This document shows positions 33,801 through 41,750 of a stretch of DNA of 42,113 bases, piece by piece; position 1 is the stretch's first letter; the number at the start of each line of letters is the position of its first letter. The stretch is from positions 1 to 42,113 of the forward strand of contig CAYLYP010000022.1 of NCBI GenBank assembly GCA_964387795.1, written 5' to 3'. Source of the DNA: CAYLYP01 sp964387795 (GTDB lineage Bacteria > Bacteroidota > Bacteroidia > Bacteroidales > UBA7960). Under the pieces are notes generated by a model that searched no databases, was not told where the DNA came from, and worked only from the letters and a program-made list of their open reading frames with translations. The position numbers and the translations under genes were made by a program.

Positions 33801-36463
33801 TCACAAGTATTACACTTCTTGGTGAATATCGTATGACCAATGTTCCTGTCAGATCCTATAAGCAATACTTTGTTGCATCAAAATCACAATCAAATTTTAT
33901 CGGGGACGAAAAACAGTTATTGATTAATGTAGCTTCAAATCAGTGTGTCAACCAGGATTTCAACCTTACTGTGTACGATGACATGGATATCACCCAACTC
34001 ATGGGATTTCCGATGGAAGTTACACGACTGACAGCTACCGATGACGGCAAGGTATTTATTAATGGAAATATTACGGAATTGCCAGATAATGATCAATTTA
34101 AAACGGATCCTGGAAAAGTTCTGGCTTTTAGTAATATACAGATTAAAAAGGGAGGTAAAAACAACGATAAAGGTGTCCCTATTGCTGAGCCGGTTACCTT
34201 GCCTGTTACGCTTAACACCTCTACACTCGACAACCTCAAGGTTTTAAACATTTTTGATGGCAAGCTTTCTGCTCCGGGAGGTTTGCTGATAGACAGGTTT
34301 AAAGCTGGCTCACCATACGGAGTTATTAAAGGCAGGGTAATGGTTCCGTCCACTGAGTTTAATACTTCACTGGTAAGTCTACCTGACTTATATCTGGCAA
34401 CCACCTCCGGCACGGGAACTGCCAAAATGCTGGTTCCGGTATTTGTTGCTGATTCTCAGGTTAAAAAACCTGTCACGCTTCCAGTAAACGGATTTTTTGT
34501 GTGCAACAATCTGGGGACTGAAATACGATACTCATTCCCGCATTTTCCAAATGCGGCTTATGCTGATCCTACAAAGTCATTCCTTAATCAGGAAAAAATC
34601 AGGCTGCAAACCACCTTACATACTAATTGTGATAATACTAGTCCCAAGAACCTTAAGCTTAATATGGGGATGGTCGAAATTACAAAAGATGGCCCACAGA
34701 TATCTCAAACAAATACAATCACCCTTCAGTTGGATAAATGGAAACTCACCAGCAACGACTGGGAACTCAGTACCAGTGGAATATGGCTGAAAAATTCAGT
34801 TATTCAGGCAAAGGTGCCAGTAGGTATTAAAGATTTGGAAATTACCTATTCATCTCTTATTTACCAAAATGCCATTGCTGATTTTGATAATATAAACATT
34901 CTTGGAAATATTCCATTAAAAATGAATACTTCCAATAAAGGACTCATTTACGTTGAGACTGAAGGTGAAATGCAATGGCAAATTTATGCATCAAGTGATG
35001 GGGACACACCTGCTGCATTTATTGAACAACTTCCAGGTTTGAACAATCAAAAAATTCCTGTTTCGCTTTTATTAATGCTAAGTGACGGCAGTGATCCTCG
35101 CCTTATAGTAAAAAAAGCGAACATAAAACTGTTCAACATTGTTGATTTTGAAACTTATGACGGTACAACATTGAATATCTATGAACTGGCAACGCCTCCC
35201 TGGATTCAGGTTCAGGGGAAATACAAGCCGGGAATTCAATACATCAATGAGTTTACTGGGAATATGGCCTGGGAGAAAAAAGCTCAGGGCTATGATTTTG
35301 TTGTTAACAACCCCGGATCTTTCAACTTTATGCACAACAATATGCTTTTTGAATGGAAGAAACCCAGCATTAAAATCAGCAATGATCTTTTTACTGTAAA
35401 AGGAACAACTTATGAACAAGGTAAGTTGCTGCCAATTAATATTGATTTGTTTCATCAAAACGCATCAACAAGAATAGAAATCCCTACCAATGAAAAAATC
35501 TATATTACTCAGGATAAATCCAAATTCTTCGACAAGGTAATGGGTGGCATGGAACTCAACAAAGCCAGCAACACATGGAACACTTTTTGGTTTGAAGGAG
35601 AGATGGAAGGCATGAGGGGTATTAGTGATAACCAGCAAAAAAGCAGGGTGAAATTTCTGTGCAATGGAGAGATTAAAGCTCAGGGCCAGAGTATCAATGT
35701 CAGTAAACTTAATGACTTTCCGGGCATGAGTTTCACTTACGATTTTGCCAATTCCCGACTTACAGGTTCACTTGACATCAATAAAAACCTGATGGGGATG
35801 CAGGCCAATGGGATTGCAAACTGTATTTTTGACTCCAATGGCTGGTATTTGAACATTATTGGGAATATCGATATCACAGGCATTGGAGGTTGCGACCTGT
35901 TTGGGCTCTTTGGTGATTACCAGGCTGTCCCTCCTTCATTGGGAGCTCCATTTGGTGCATTAAAATGTATTCCTGCTGAATTTCAGAACAAGGTATCGGG
36001 ATTCTTACTTCAAGGTGGCATTACAAAGCAGCTTATTCCAAGCATCGAATGGGGTGTTACTTTCCCTGTTATTGATGTATTTGTGGGGGTGCAGGTAAAT
36101 GCTGACTTATCGCTTAATGCCCGTACCTGGATGAGTTTTGATCCGGCAGTAAATACTTATGGCTTGTCTCTTTTAGCCGAAGGAGCTATTTCGGGAGGTG
36201 CAAGTGGTGGTGTTTTTCGTTTATCCACCTATGCCGGTGCTCAATTGGGTATATCCGGTGTGTATTATTCCAACGGCAATTATAATATAACCGGATGTGG
36301 TAGCATGAAGGCCGGTGTGAAAGCGGAGGTACTAACCCCTCTAACAGGGTGGATTGGTGTAGATATTCCATCTCCCGAAATAGGGCTTACAATGAAAATC
36401 TCCAGCAGCGGAAAAGGCTTTAATCTCATACTGGGAAGTTGTGGTGATAACCTTTGCCCCTGA
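30833..36463 (+). CDS. Giant TANFOR-like secreted protein with regulatory-like beta-sandwich repeats
   Basis: 1876 aa with a signal peptide ending near residue 37 (SRAQ). Residues about 40-300 resemble the N-terminus of TANFOR-domain proteins (VTPPYSSKISDY, GIRIYTRPGY, PEDTYTICLMVYNYDTG). Then come at least four carboxypeptidase-regulatory-like sandwiches: about 350-440 (TDANGNYNFTYF), 490-600 (TNTNGVVQFQRV), 655-745 (SDGSFAFNDLNF) and 790-860 (SNNGGFYKIFVP), and a further one near 980 (CLNGFVYAGEG). The region about 1080-1560 is Ig-like but unassigned. The last 250 residues are Gly/Ser-rich amphipathic strands ending GSCGDNLCP. No type IX sorting domain is visible at the C-terminus. It is the middle gene of a three-gene unit. 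A surface fibre, adhesin or scaffold role is inferred from architecture only. Confidence 0.82.
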   Translation: MYSVFNTINNLKSSCLTWVKVILIFAVCLIFNTISRAQDLPVRVNITVTPPYSSKISDYTSQPNKILAQLQYLLIDAYPLRVYICGEIKGSSGIRIYTRPGYKPLKPILLQPASVYNLTLSDIQEIFNVNQLRYEGITEQEIIQGNGLPEDTYTICLMVYNYDTGQQVSYAEPMGCSNSFSITNIEPPIITQPLCEQEIMQMGPQSILFSWTIPAGAPAGTQYLLKVVEVNPSGHNIHDAMFSAAHPIFFETVVMGNAFMYGPAQPTLVSGKTYAFMVTAFDPLHRVHFRNHGRSEVCSFVWKKTIEFTDNKPQFEVKPIPKYPSNFSINVGNMLIFNPPPPIQLTTVKGKLKYKYLETGGSNNYVLANANIRLAVAYATVRRGKDPKPENIINLSISQHESSYPDIGKTIAVTQTDANGNYNFTYFENVELGLIYAGSGEFNDDTYRVLVIVIDAPHKSFYFNPLYAIIPEIGKVNSLPTLYSKVRSYQVDVTVKPKPMGEELNQAVGTETLSGVNVYLCRKIDFSYQLYPLEDGMLKGQKHQVDPSIANKFPGFKVVAHGTTNTNGVVQFQRVVWHNNPTFQYYLVSDIIETGDQNFTCGAPMPIAPPGSLPSPAGIGSINPGSMDFIFLYNYYTMPKSLYMQPNLPRIFGKVLDTPTPNPMSNVSVKLHEIYYFKPDDQVILFHAGYKANENEGLLFCINANNGFCVNIPPTSITASDGSFAFNDLNFLFSRKTKQTISPNRTIIVKHPGYKTYSADYEPLTIGKQINTIIDLEKGASLTGFIRDGETGMGLKAKIRIEGQNAIESNNGGFYKIFVPKLPGQQQKLIVEKQGYITDTITFVAGENHQNLDIELYTVKRRLKVKIFLKDHLLLPIYNCWVHVLDVKNNNGYPIGDFSGEDGIVELSFENAGDNPNQVYRVRVGMLSYTDRNYETRYFNIKIPVSGEPTILMCGLQRATCLNGFVYAGEGTESPVHHGTVRYQGYLDTLTSITLLGEYRMTNVPVRSYKQYFVASKSQSNFIGDEKQLLINVASNQCVNQDFNLTVYDDMDITQLMGFPMEVTRLTATDDGKVFINGNITELPDNDQFKTDPGKVLAFSNIQIKKGGKNNDKGVPIAEPVTLPVTLNTSTLDNLKVLNIFDGKLSAPGGLLIDRFKAGSPYGVIKGRVMVPSTEFNTSLVSLPDLYLATTSGTGTAKMLVPVFVADSQVKKPVTLPVNGFFVCNNLGTEIRYSFPHFPNAAYADPTKSFLNQEKIRLQTTLHTNCDNTSPKNLKLNMGMVEITKDGPQISQTNTITLQLDKWKLTSNDWELSTSGIWLKNSVIQAKVPVGIKDLEITYSSLIYQNAIADFDNINILGNIPLKMNTSNKGLIYVETEGEMQWQIYASSDGDTPAAFIEQLPGLNNQKIPVSLLLMLSDGSDPRLIVKKANIKLFNIVDFETYDGTTLNIYELATPPWIQVQGKYKPGIQYINEFTGNMAWEKKAQGYDFVVNNPGSFNFMHNNMLFEWKKPSIKISNDLFTVKGTTYEQGKLLPINIDLFHQNASTRIEIPTNEKIYITQDKSKFFDKVMGGMELNKASNTWNTFWFEGEMEGMRGISDNQQKSRVKFLCNGEIKAQGQSINVSKLNDFPGMSFTYDFANSRLTGSLDINKNLMGMQANGIANCIFDSNGWYLNIIGNIDITGIGGCDLFGLFGDYQAVPPSLGAPFGALKCIPAEFQNKVSGFLLQGGITKQLIPSIEWGVTFPVIDVFVGVQVNADLSLNARTWMSFDPAVNTYGLSLLAEGAISGGASGGVFRLSTYAGAQLGISGVYYSNGNYNITGCGSMKAGVKAEVLTPLTGWIGVDIPSPEIGLTMKISSSGKGFNLILGSCGDNLCP

Positions 36464-36516
36464 TAAATAATCAGATTTTCAATGCACAATAGTGTTAAAT
36501 ATGAAATTGTAATAAA

Positions 36517-38076
36517 ATGAAACAAATCATTATACTGCTTTTTTTAGGCTTATGGTTAAATTCCTCTTTTGGCCAACAACAGCAGCAAACTCAGCCTCAA
36601 TTTGACGAACTTCATTTCTATGAAAGTCAAAGAACCCCGCAAATGATTTATATCAAATGGTATTCGAGTGGGAATAATCCTGCTCCGGATTTTATTCCCG
36701 TTCAATACCAATATGGAAAGCCATTTGAAGTAAAAGGGATTAAGATGCGTTACCAAAAAAACGATACTGTCTTTTTTGTGGTGCAGGATACTGTAACTCC
36801 TTATGTGGCTGGTGAAGATATCCTGCAATATTTCATTGCTCCCGTTGATACAACAGGAAAAGCTGGACAAGCTTCTGCCATTGCAACCCTCCTGGGCAAA
36901 GAAAGCATGCGTAACTATTTTATTTCCGCTAAAGCTGAAAAGTTTGAAAAACAAATGGGAATTCTTTTATCATGGAGCATGAATGAATATTCTGATATTA
37001 AAATGTTTGAAGTTTTCAAAAGCCGCTTCCCGGATAAAGATTTTCAGCTTGCAGGAACTGTTCCAGTCTCAGTGCTTAGCTTTACCGACCTTGAAACCCT
37101 GGCAGATGTAAACTATTATTACCAGATAAGGGCTATCACCAAAAGCGGTAATAAATCGCCCGCCAGTAATGTGGTGTTTAGTGCGTCATATAATCCCAAT
37201 CCCCCAATCCCTCCTTTTATAGAAACGGCTTATGGTGTGAAAGGAGGTGTTTTTCTTCGTATACAGCTTACCGACCTGGAAGCAGCAGGTGTCAGGATAT
37301 ATCGGGATAATGGCCTTACTCCCGAAATGTCTCTCATCAGCAACTTAATCCCCTTAAAAGAAGGGGAAAGCTACATTGAGTATTACGATACGCTAACAAT
37401 GCTTTCTGGCCGAAGCACTTATACCTATGTTGCTGTAACTGAGAGCACCAGTTTTATTGAAAGTGCCCAATCAAACAAAGTTTATGCCCGCCCAGTCATT
37501 TCTATATCCCCACTAAGCCCTGCAAACCTTACTGTTTATGAAGAAAACCGTGTTGTGCGTTTGTTTTGGGAAAACATGGAAGAAAACGATATTGGTATTG
37601 CCGGGTATAAAATTTTTAGAAAAGAGGGCAAGGGTAGTTTTCAGGATTTGATGCTTCCCGAACAGCTTTATCCCCTGAATTATTACAGTGACAGCACAGT
37701 TAGACCTGGAGTAACATACACTTATAAAGTCCATGCTGTTGACCTGGATGGGAATATCAGCACCGATGGTATTGTTAGCACCCTCAGCCTTTATGAAAAC
37801 AATCCTATTCCACCTTTTGGACTACAAACATTTTCAATTGACCAAGGTATACAGTTGGAATGGAGTACCTCTGTTTACGAAGATTTGCAATCAGTATTGA
37901 TATATAAGAGCATTGGTGGGCAAAAGCCTATACTCATTGCTACCCTTAATGCTGAAGCTATTGAATACCTTGACAAAGAGGTTCAAACCGGCAAAAGGTA
38001 CATCTACCATATTACCACTAAAAACAAAGAAGGGGTAGAAAGTGTGCCATCAGACGAAAGTATTGTAGTGAGGTAA
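36517..38076 (+). CDS. Secreted fibronectin type III repeat protein
   Basis: 519 aa with signal peptide MKQIIILLFLGLWLNSSFG and a Gln-rich start of the mature chain. About four FN3-like sandwiches follow (about 145-225, 230-325, 335-425, 430-519), each with an LxW or FW strand (ILLSWSMNEYSDI, RLFWENMEENDIG, QLEWSTSVYED) and a (Y)YYQIRA / YTYKVHAVD strand. There is no lipobox or type IX C-terminal domain. It begins 53 bp after the TANFOR-like gene and is followed by a terminator, so it is the third member of the cassette and a likely binding partner of that protein. Confidence 0.85.
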   Translation: MKQIIILLFLGLWLNSSFGQQQQQTQPQFDELHFYESQRTPQMIYIKWYSSGNNPAPDFIPVQYQYGKPFEVKGIKMRYQKNDTVFFVVQDTVTPYVAGEDILQYFIAPVDTTGKAGQASAIATLLGKESMRNYFISAKAEKFEKQMGILLSWSMNEYSDIKMFEVFKSRFPDKDFQLAGTVPVSVLSFTDLETLADVNYYYQIRAITKSGNKSPASNVVFSASYNPNPPIPPFIETAYGVKGGVFLRIQLTDLEAAGVRIYRDNGLTPEMSLISNLIPLKEGESYIEYYDTLTMLSGRSTYTYVAVTESTSFIESAQSNKVYARPVISISPLSPANLTVYEENRVVRLFWENMEENDIGIAGYKIFRKEGKGSFQDLMLPEQLYPLNYYSDSTVRPGVTYTYKVHAVDLDGNISTDGIVSTLSLYENNPIPPFGLQTFSIDQGIQLEWSTSVYEDLQSVLIYKSIGGQKPILIATLNAEAIEYLDKEVQTGKRYIYHITTKNKEGVESVPSDESIVVR

Positions 38077-38111
38077 AGAATCACTAAAGTATTATCTTGT
38101 TTGGGTGAATT

Positions 38112-38148
38112 ATAAAGCATTGGGAATATCTCTCAATGCTTTTTTTTA
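38112..38148 (+). terminator. Intrinsic terminator of the surface cassette
   Basis: AAAGCATTG (38114-38122) pairs with CAATGCTTT (38134-38142) and eight T follow. It lies about 36 bp after the FN3 gene stop. Confidence 0.85.
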
Positions 38149-38373
38149 ACCCATAATCTTTGATTAATACTCTCGGCCCCTTATCTTCCTGATATGTTGG
38201 AATAGGGCAGAGGAGTGTGGTATTTATTGCCTTAAAACTTAATAAAACATAAGAAGCATGTTGGTAAACCATAGGATTTGGTAAATAAAACGCAGGGATG
38301 TAATTTTTTTTCAGTATATGTGTAATAATTCTAAAACATCTGCTACTAAAGGGTAAATTAAAAAATCCGAAAA

Positions 38374-39219
38374 ATGAAAAGATTTTTATTTACTGCTGTT
38401 TTGGTTTTAGCCTCATTGTTTAGCAAGGCTTATCATTCAATTGATGTTTCAAGGCATGGGGAAGGTCCTGCTATTGTTGTTATTTCAGGCTTTGGTGGAA
38501 GTGATGCATGGGAAGATGTGACTTTGAAATTAAAAGAAAACCATACAATCCACCTGGTTTCCATAAAAGGGGTGAGTGGAAAGGGTGAAACAGGGGATTT
38601 TATGATGCAGGAAGTTATTGATGAACTTGTGGGGTATTTCAAGGAACAGGCATTTGAACTTCCAACTGTCATCGGACATAGCTTTGGGGGATTTATGGCC
38701 CTTCAGTTTGCTTCTATTCACCCTGATTTGGTAGGGAAGCTTGTACTTGTTGATTTCTTTCCCTTTTCTATGGCTTTATGGAATGAGGCTTTTACTTCTG
38801 AGGTAGGGAAACAACAATCACAGATGTATGAAAGCCAGATGGTTTCTATGCCTCAGGAGAAGTATGCTGAGTTCTGGAAACAAAACCTGAAGGGAATGGT
38901 AACAAGTGTTGAAAACCAGGATGCTTTATTTAACCTGATTATGGGTTCCGACAGGCAATATATCATAAAAGCACAATGTGCAATGCTCGAAAATGATTTA
39001 AGGCCTGAACTAAAGAATGTTTCCTGCCCGGTGCTTATCCTTTGCTCTGATGTGACATTAAAAAAAGCCGGATTTGATGCTCAGTCAATACAACAAAAAA
39101 TAAATTCACAATTTGAAGGTCTTGCCAATAAGCGTATCTTTATTAACGAAAGCGCATTGCATTTTATAATGTTAGATGAGCCGGAATGGTTGGTTCAAAA
39201 ATTGATTCAATTTATCTAA
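38374..39219 (+). CDS. Exported alpha/beta hydrolase
   Basis: A 281-aa alpha/beta-hydrolase-fold protein with a short signal peptide (about 1-19, ends SKAY). The nucleophile elbow GHSFGG carries the catalytic Ser. An acidic residue sits at LILCSDVT and the His at ESALHFIMLDEP. The cap region between about 130 and 200 is helical and Gln/Met-rich. The substrate is unknown. The gene lies 3 bp before an ECF sigma factor and is almost certainly cotranscribed with it, so it may make or remove the signal that the sigma/membrane pair senses (inference, compare the RsbQ precedent). Confidence 0.9.
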   Translation: MKRFLFTAVLVLASLFSKAYHSIDVSRHGEGPAIVVISGFGGSDAWEDVTLKLKENHTIHLVSIKGVSGKGETGDFMMQEVIDELVGYFKEQAFELPTVIGHSFGGFMALQFASIHPDLVGKLVLVDFFPFSMALWNEAFTSEVGKQQSQMYESQMVSMPQEKYAEFWKQNLKGMVTSVENQDALFNLIMGSDRQYIIKAQCAMLENDLRPELKNVSCPVLILCSDVTLKKAGFDAQSIQQKINSQFEGLANKRIFINESALHFIMLDEPEWLVQKLIQFI

Positions 39220-39222
39220 ACG

Positions 39223-39741
39223 ATGAGGATACAGGAAAAGGAAGAGATGTTCTCTTCAATCTATAAAGAATATAGGCATAAGATTTATAGGATCAGCTAT
39301 GCTTATATTTATGAAAAAAGCGAGGTGGATGACCTGTTCCAGGAGATCATGGTTAACATCTGGAACAGCCTGGATACATTCAGGGGCGATGCCCAAATAG
39401 GAACATGGGTATATAGGGTTTCGGTAAACACTGCCTTGTTTTTTAACCGAAAACTAAAAACATACCAGAACACAAAGCATATTATTGAAGATTTGAACCT
39501 TCGGCAGGATTATGATGACCCGGATGAACAGTTGGTTATAAATCAGAAGCTTGATAGACTTGCCAAATCAATTTCCCTTTTGCAAAAGCAGGATCGTATT
39601 TTAATATCCCTCCTGATGGAAGGCCTGAGTTATGAAGCTATATCTGAAATTGTAGGAATTTCTTCAAATTATGTTGGTGTAAAAATAAACCGTATTAAAA
39701 AACAACTTAAAACCCTATTGGAAAATGGAAACAATGAATGA
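39223..39741 (+). CDS. ECF-type RNA polymerase sigma factor
   Basis: A 172-aa sigma-70 family protein of ECF type. Region 2 spans about 10-75 (YKEYRHKIYRISYAY, DDLFQEIMVNIWNSL, TWVYRVSVNTAL). Region 4 spans about 110-165 and has the HTH GLSYEAISEIVGISSNYVGVKINRIKKQLK. Region 3 is absent, as expected. It starts 3 bp after the hydrolase stop and overlaps the next gene by 17 bp. The overlapping multi-pass membrane protein is the likely control partner. Confidence 0.93.
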   Translation: MRIQEKEEMFSSIYKEYRHKIYRISYAYIYEKSEVDDLFQEIMVNIWNSLDTFRGDAQIGTWVYRVSVNTALFFNRKLKTYQNTKHIIEDLNLRQDYDDPDEQLVINQKLDRLAKSISLLQKQDRILISLLMEGLSYEAISEIVGISSNYVGVKINRIKKQLKTLLENGNNE

Positions 39742-40354
39742 TTTCTCTGATCTCCAGGCTTTATGGGTTTCACAGGAAGTAAGTGGGGCAGGGCTTAATG
39801 AAAAAAAGCCTGTGGATAATCCTCTTATCGCTCGTTTAAAAGCTTTGCAAAACCGTCAGGACAAGATCAATAAAATAAAAATAATACTTATTGTAACAAT
39901 CATGGCTTTGTTGATTTTATCAATTAGCGGTCAAAGCTTACCCGGCCTGAGATTATACTACGTAATAGCCGGATTATTGGTATTGGCTTCCGGTGTTGTT
40001 AGTTTTTTTATTACCTATCTGAAAAGACAGCTTAAAGTATCGGAGCTTCCTTTTGATTTACCTTCAACTCAATTTCTTGATAAAACAATTGAAAGGCTCA
40101 ACAGACAAAACGATGTCTTCAAAAGGCCGTTTATTGCTTTGATTATCGTCCTTATTCTTGGGCTAAACCTGCTTTATATGGGTATTCTGCCTGAAATGGA
40201 ACTTATGACCAGGATAGGCTTTCATGGATTGATGTCGGTGATATTAATAATTGCTGCCTATGCAGGTTACAGGGTTCGGATGTATAGAAACAAGAAGGAA
40301 GTCCTGCCTGTGATTGAATTATTGAAGGAGGCAAAAACCAATCTGAATGGATAA
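39725..40354 (+). CDS. Four-helix membrane protein, candidate anti-sigma factor
   Basis: 209 aa: an N-terminal cytoplasmic region of about 55 residues (DLQALWVSQE..., KALQNRQDKINKIK) followed by four predicted membrane helices (about 56-74, 78-102, 136-157, 163-183) and a short basic tail. It starts by overlapping the sigma gene by 17 bp; a second in-frame ATG at 39734 would reduce this to 8 bp. No zinc-binding anti-sigma motif (HxxxCxxC) is present. The position and overlap suggest a membrane anti-sigma role, but no anti-sigma family is recognised. Confidence 0.75.
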   Translation: METMNDFSDLQALWVSQEVSGAGLNEKKPVDNPLIARLKALQNRQDKINKIKIILIVTIMALLILSISGQSLPGLRLYYVIAGLLVLASGVVSFFITYLKRQLKVSELPFDLPSTQFLDKTIERLNRQNDVFKRPFIALIIVLILGLNLLYMGILPEMELMTRIGFHGLMSVILIIAAYAGYRVRMYRNKKEVLPVIELLKEAKTNLNG

Positions 40355-40436
40355 ATCCTGGCCTGCTGTGTTCTTTGATATCAGCACAGGAAGTGTGTCT
40401 TGAAATTTGAAAAAAATAAATTAATAAACGTTTACA

Positions 40437-40655
40437 ATGAAAAGAGTATTACCTGTTTTTTTTATGGCTTGCTATGGCATCGGTTGTTTAACAAAAGCTT
40501 TAAGCAGCATATTTAGAGATCGCCTAAGCGATTTTGAAAGAGGATTCTTTGATGGCTTTTCAATAGTCATGATTGTGGCTGGCACTGTGCTTATTATCTG
40601 GAGCTTAGTCAAAAAACAAAATCCTTTTAAATTTGAAAAAAAAGATGACCGATAA
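40437..40655 (+). CDS. Small membrane protein
   Basis: 72 aa with two predicted membrane helices (about 4-20 and 42-60) around a short Arg/Asp-rich loop (FRDRLSDFERGFFDG) and a charged tail. It follows the candidate anti-sigma gene by 82 bp and precedes a terminator, so it probably belongs to the same sigma operon. No family was recognised. Confidence 0.6.
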   Translation: MKRVLPVFFMACYGIGCLTKALSSIFRDRLSDFERGFFDGFSIVMIVAGTVLIIWSLVKKQNPFKFEKKDDR

Positions 40656-40695
40656 AGTTTGATTCAATTCAAATCACATTTTGTTATTAGAACTT

Positions 40696-40739
40696 AAAAA
40701 GATAGCAGGCAAGAGCATTATTGTCTGCTATCTTTTTTT
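40696..40739 (+). terminator. Intrinsic terminator of the ECF sigma operon
   Basis: A 13-bp perfect stem, AAAAAGATAGCAG (40696-40708) with CTGCTATCTTTTT (40725-40737), ends in a T-run. It lies 41 bp past the small membrane gene. Confidence 0.9.
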
Positions 40740-40851
40740 ATTTTCTGTGAAGGTTAATATATGACAAAACCATTTTATGTAATTTTTCCTTAAACCATTC
40801 ATATATAGTAAAAAAAGTCGGATAAAATGTTTTTTCATTTAATAATTTTTA

Positions 40852-40859
40852 TACATTTG
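40852..40859 (+). promoter_or_regulatory. Candidate -7 element (TACATTTG)
   Basis: Exact TAnnTTTG match upstream of the barrel gene at 41040. No -33 TTG at the proper spacing. Confidence 0.4.
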
Positions 40860-41039
40860 TCATTGAAACAAAATTATATGTTTAATTAATACTGTTTTTT
40901 ATTGGTTATTTATACATTTTTAATAGTTGGATTGATAATCCGTAGGCCATATTAAGCCTTAGTACTTTTTTTGGTGTTTTCTGAATTGATAATTTATTAA
41001 TCCGGACAGGTGATAATCTGTTCATAAATTCAAATTACA

Positions 41040-41672
41040 ATGAAAAACAAACTGTTATTTTTAATGATTGTAGCATTATTGCTATGTAATTGTGCCATTG
41101 CACAATCTGATTTGTTCTTAAATTTTAACTCTACCCATTCAGGGCGAAACCTTTCTCTTACATGGTCTAAACATTTTCATGAAAAAAATGAATTTGGTTT
41201 GGGGTTGCGATATAACATCAATATGCTTGCCCACCCTGATGACCAGGATTATGTTTATAGAAAAAGGCTTTATGCTACAAAACCCTACCACCATATTGGT
41301 GCTGAAATATTTTATAACCGAAAAATATTAAAAATCTTTTCCAATGTTGAGACATTTGCTTTTTATAATGCCCAGATATCATACTCAACAACAAGAAATA
41401 AGACGGTGTATGGCATTGTTAATGATGAAAATGGAAATGCTGTTTATAAAGAAGATATTGAATATTTTGGTCCTTTTACATGGCTTGAACAAAATATAGG
41501 GCTTGGATATAAAGTCCCTTTAGCTAATAATTGGTATCTGCAACATAAAATAGGATATGGTACTACATTTATCATGGGACATGATGATGTGTTGACTGAT
41601 AAAATTTTTAATTGGTTCTCCTGGGAGTTTGGTTATCTAATTAATGTTGGTGTTGGTTACAGGTTTCAATAA
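41040..41672 (+). CDS. Small outer-membrane beta-barrel protein
   Basis: 210 aa with signal peptide MKNKLLFLMIVALLLCNCAIAQ (shown split: cleavage after AIAQ near residue 22). The Cys at 16 and 18 lie inside the hydrophobic stretch and do not form a lipobox. The mature chain alternates hydrophobic and polar residues (FGLGLRYNINML, YHHIGAEIFYN, WYLQHKIGYGTTF) and ends VGVGYRFQ, consistent with an 8-10-strand barrel. No family was recognised. It stands alone between its own promoter candidate and a strong terminator. Confidence 0.75.
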   Translation: MKNKLLFLMIVALLLCNCAIAQSDLFLNFNSTHSGRNLSLTWSKHFHEKNEFGLGLRYNINMLAHPDDQDYVYRKRLYATKPYHHIGAEIFYNRKILKIFSNVETFAFYNAQISYSTTRNKTVYGIVNDENGNAVYKEDIEYFGPFTWLEQNIGLGYKVPLANNWYLQHKIGYGTTFIMGHDDVLTDKIFNWFSWEFGYLINVGVGYRFQ

Positions 41673-41717
41673 AATTTACAATTCCTTTTTATAAAGAATG
41701 AGTTTTAATATTTGAAT

Positions 41718-41750
41718 AGAAGGGGGGTAAAATGCCCCCCTTTTTCTTTT
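41718..41750 (+). terminator. Intrinsic terminator of the small barrel gene
   Basis: AAGGGGGG (41720-41727) pairs with CCCCCCTT (41735-41742) around a 7-nt loop, followed by a T-rich tract. It lies about 46 bp after the stop codon. Confidence 0.9.

Larger units (their letters stand above)
40656..41039. other. Intergenic region with long leader
   Basis: After the terminator at 40696-40739 the region is AT-rich. An exact -7 element TACATTTG at 40852-40859 would give the small barrel gene at 41040 a leader of about 170 nt. A short hairpin GGATTGATAATCC lies inside that leader near 40928. No gene was found. Confidence 0.55.

Noticed and set aside
36517..38076. Type IX secretion sorting domain at the C-terminus of the FN3 protein
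   Set aside because: The C-terminus ends in an FN3 strand (SVPSDESIVVR) with no Gly/Lys-rich sorting signature.
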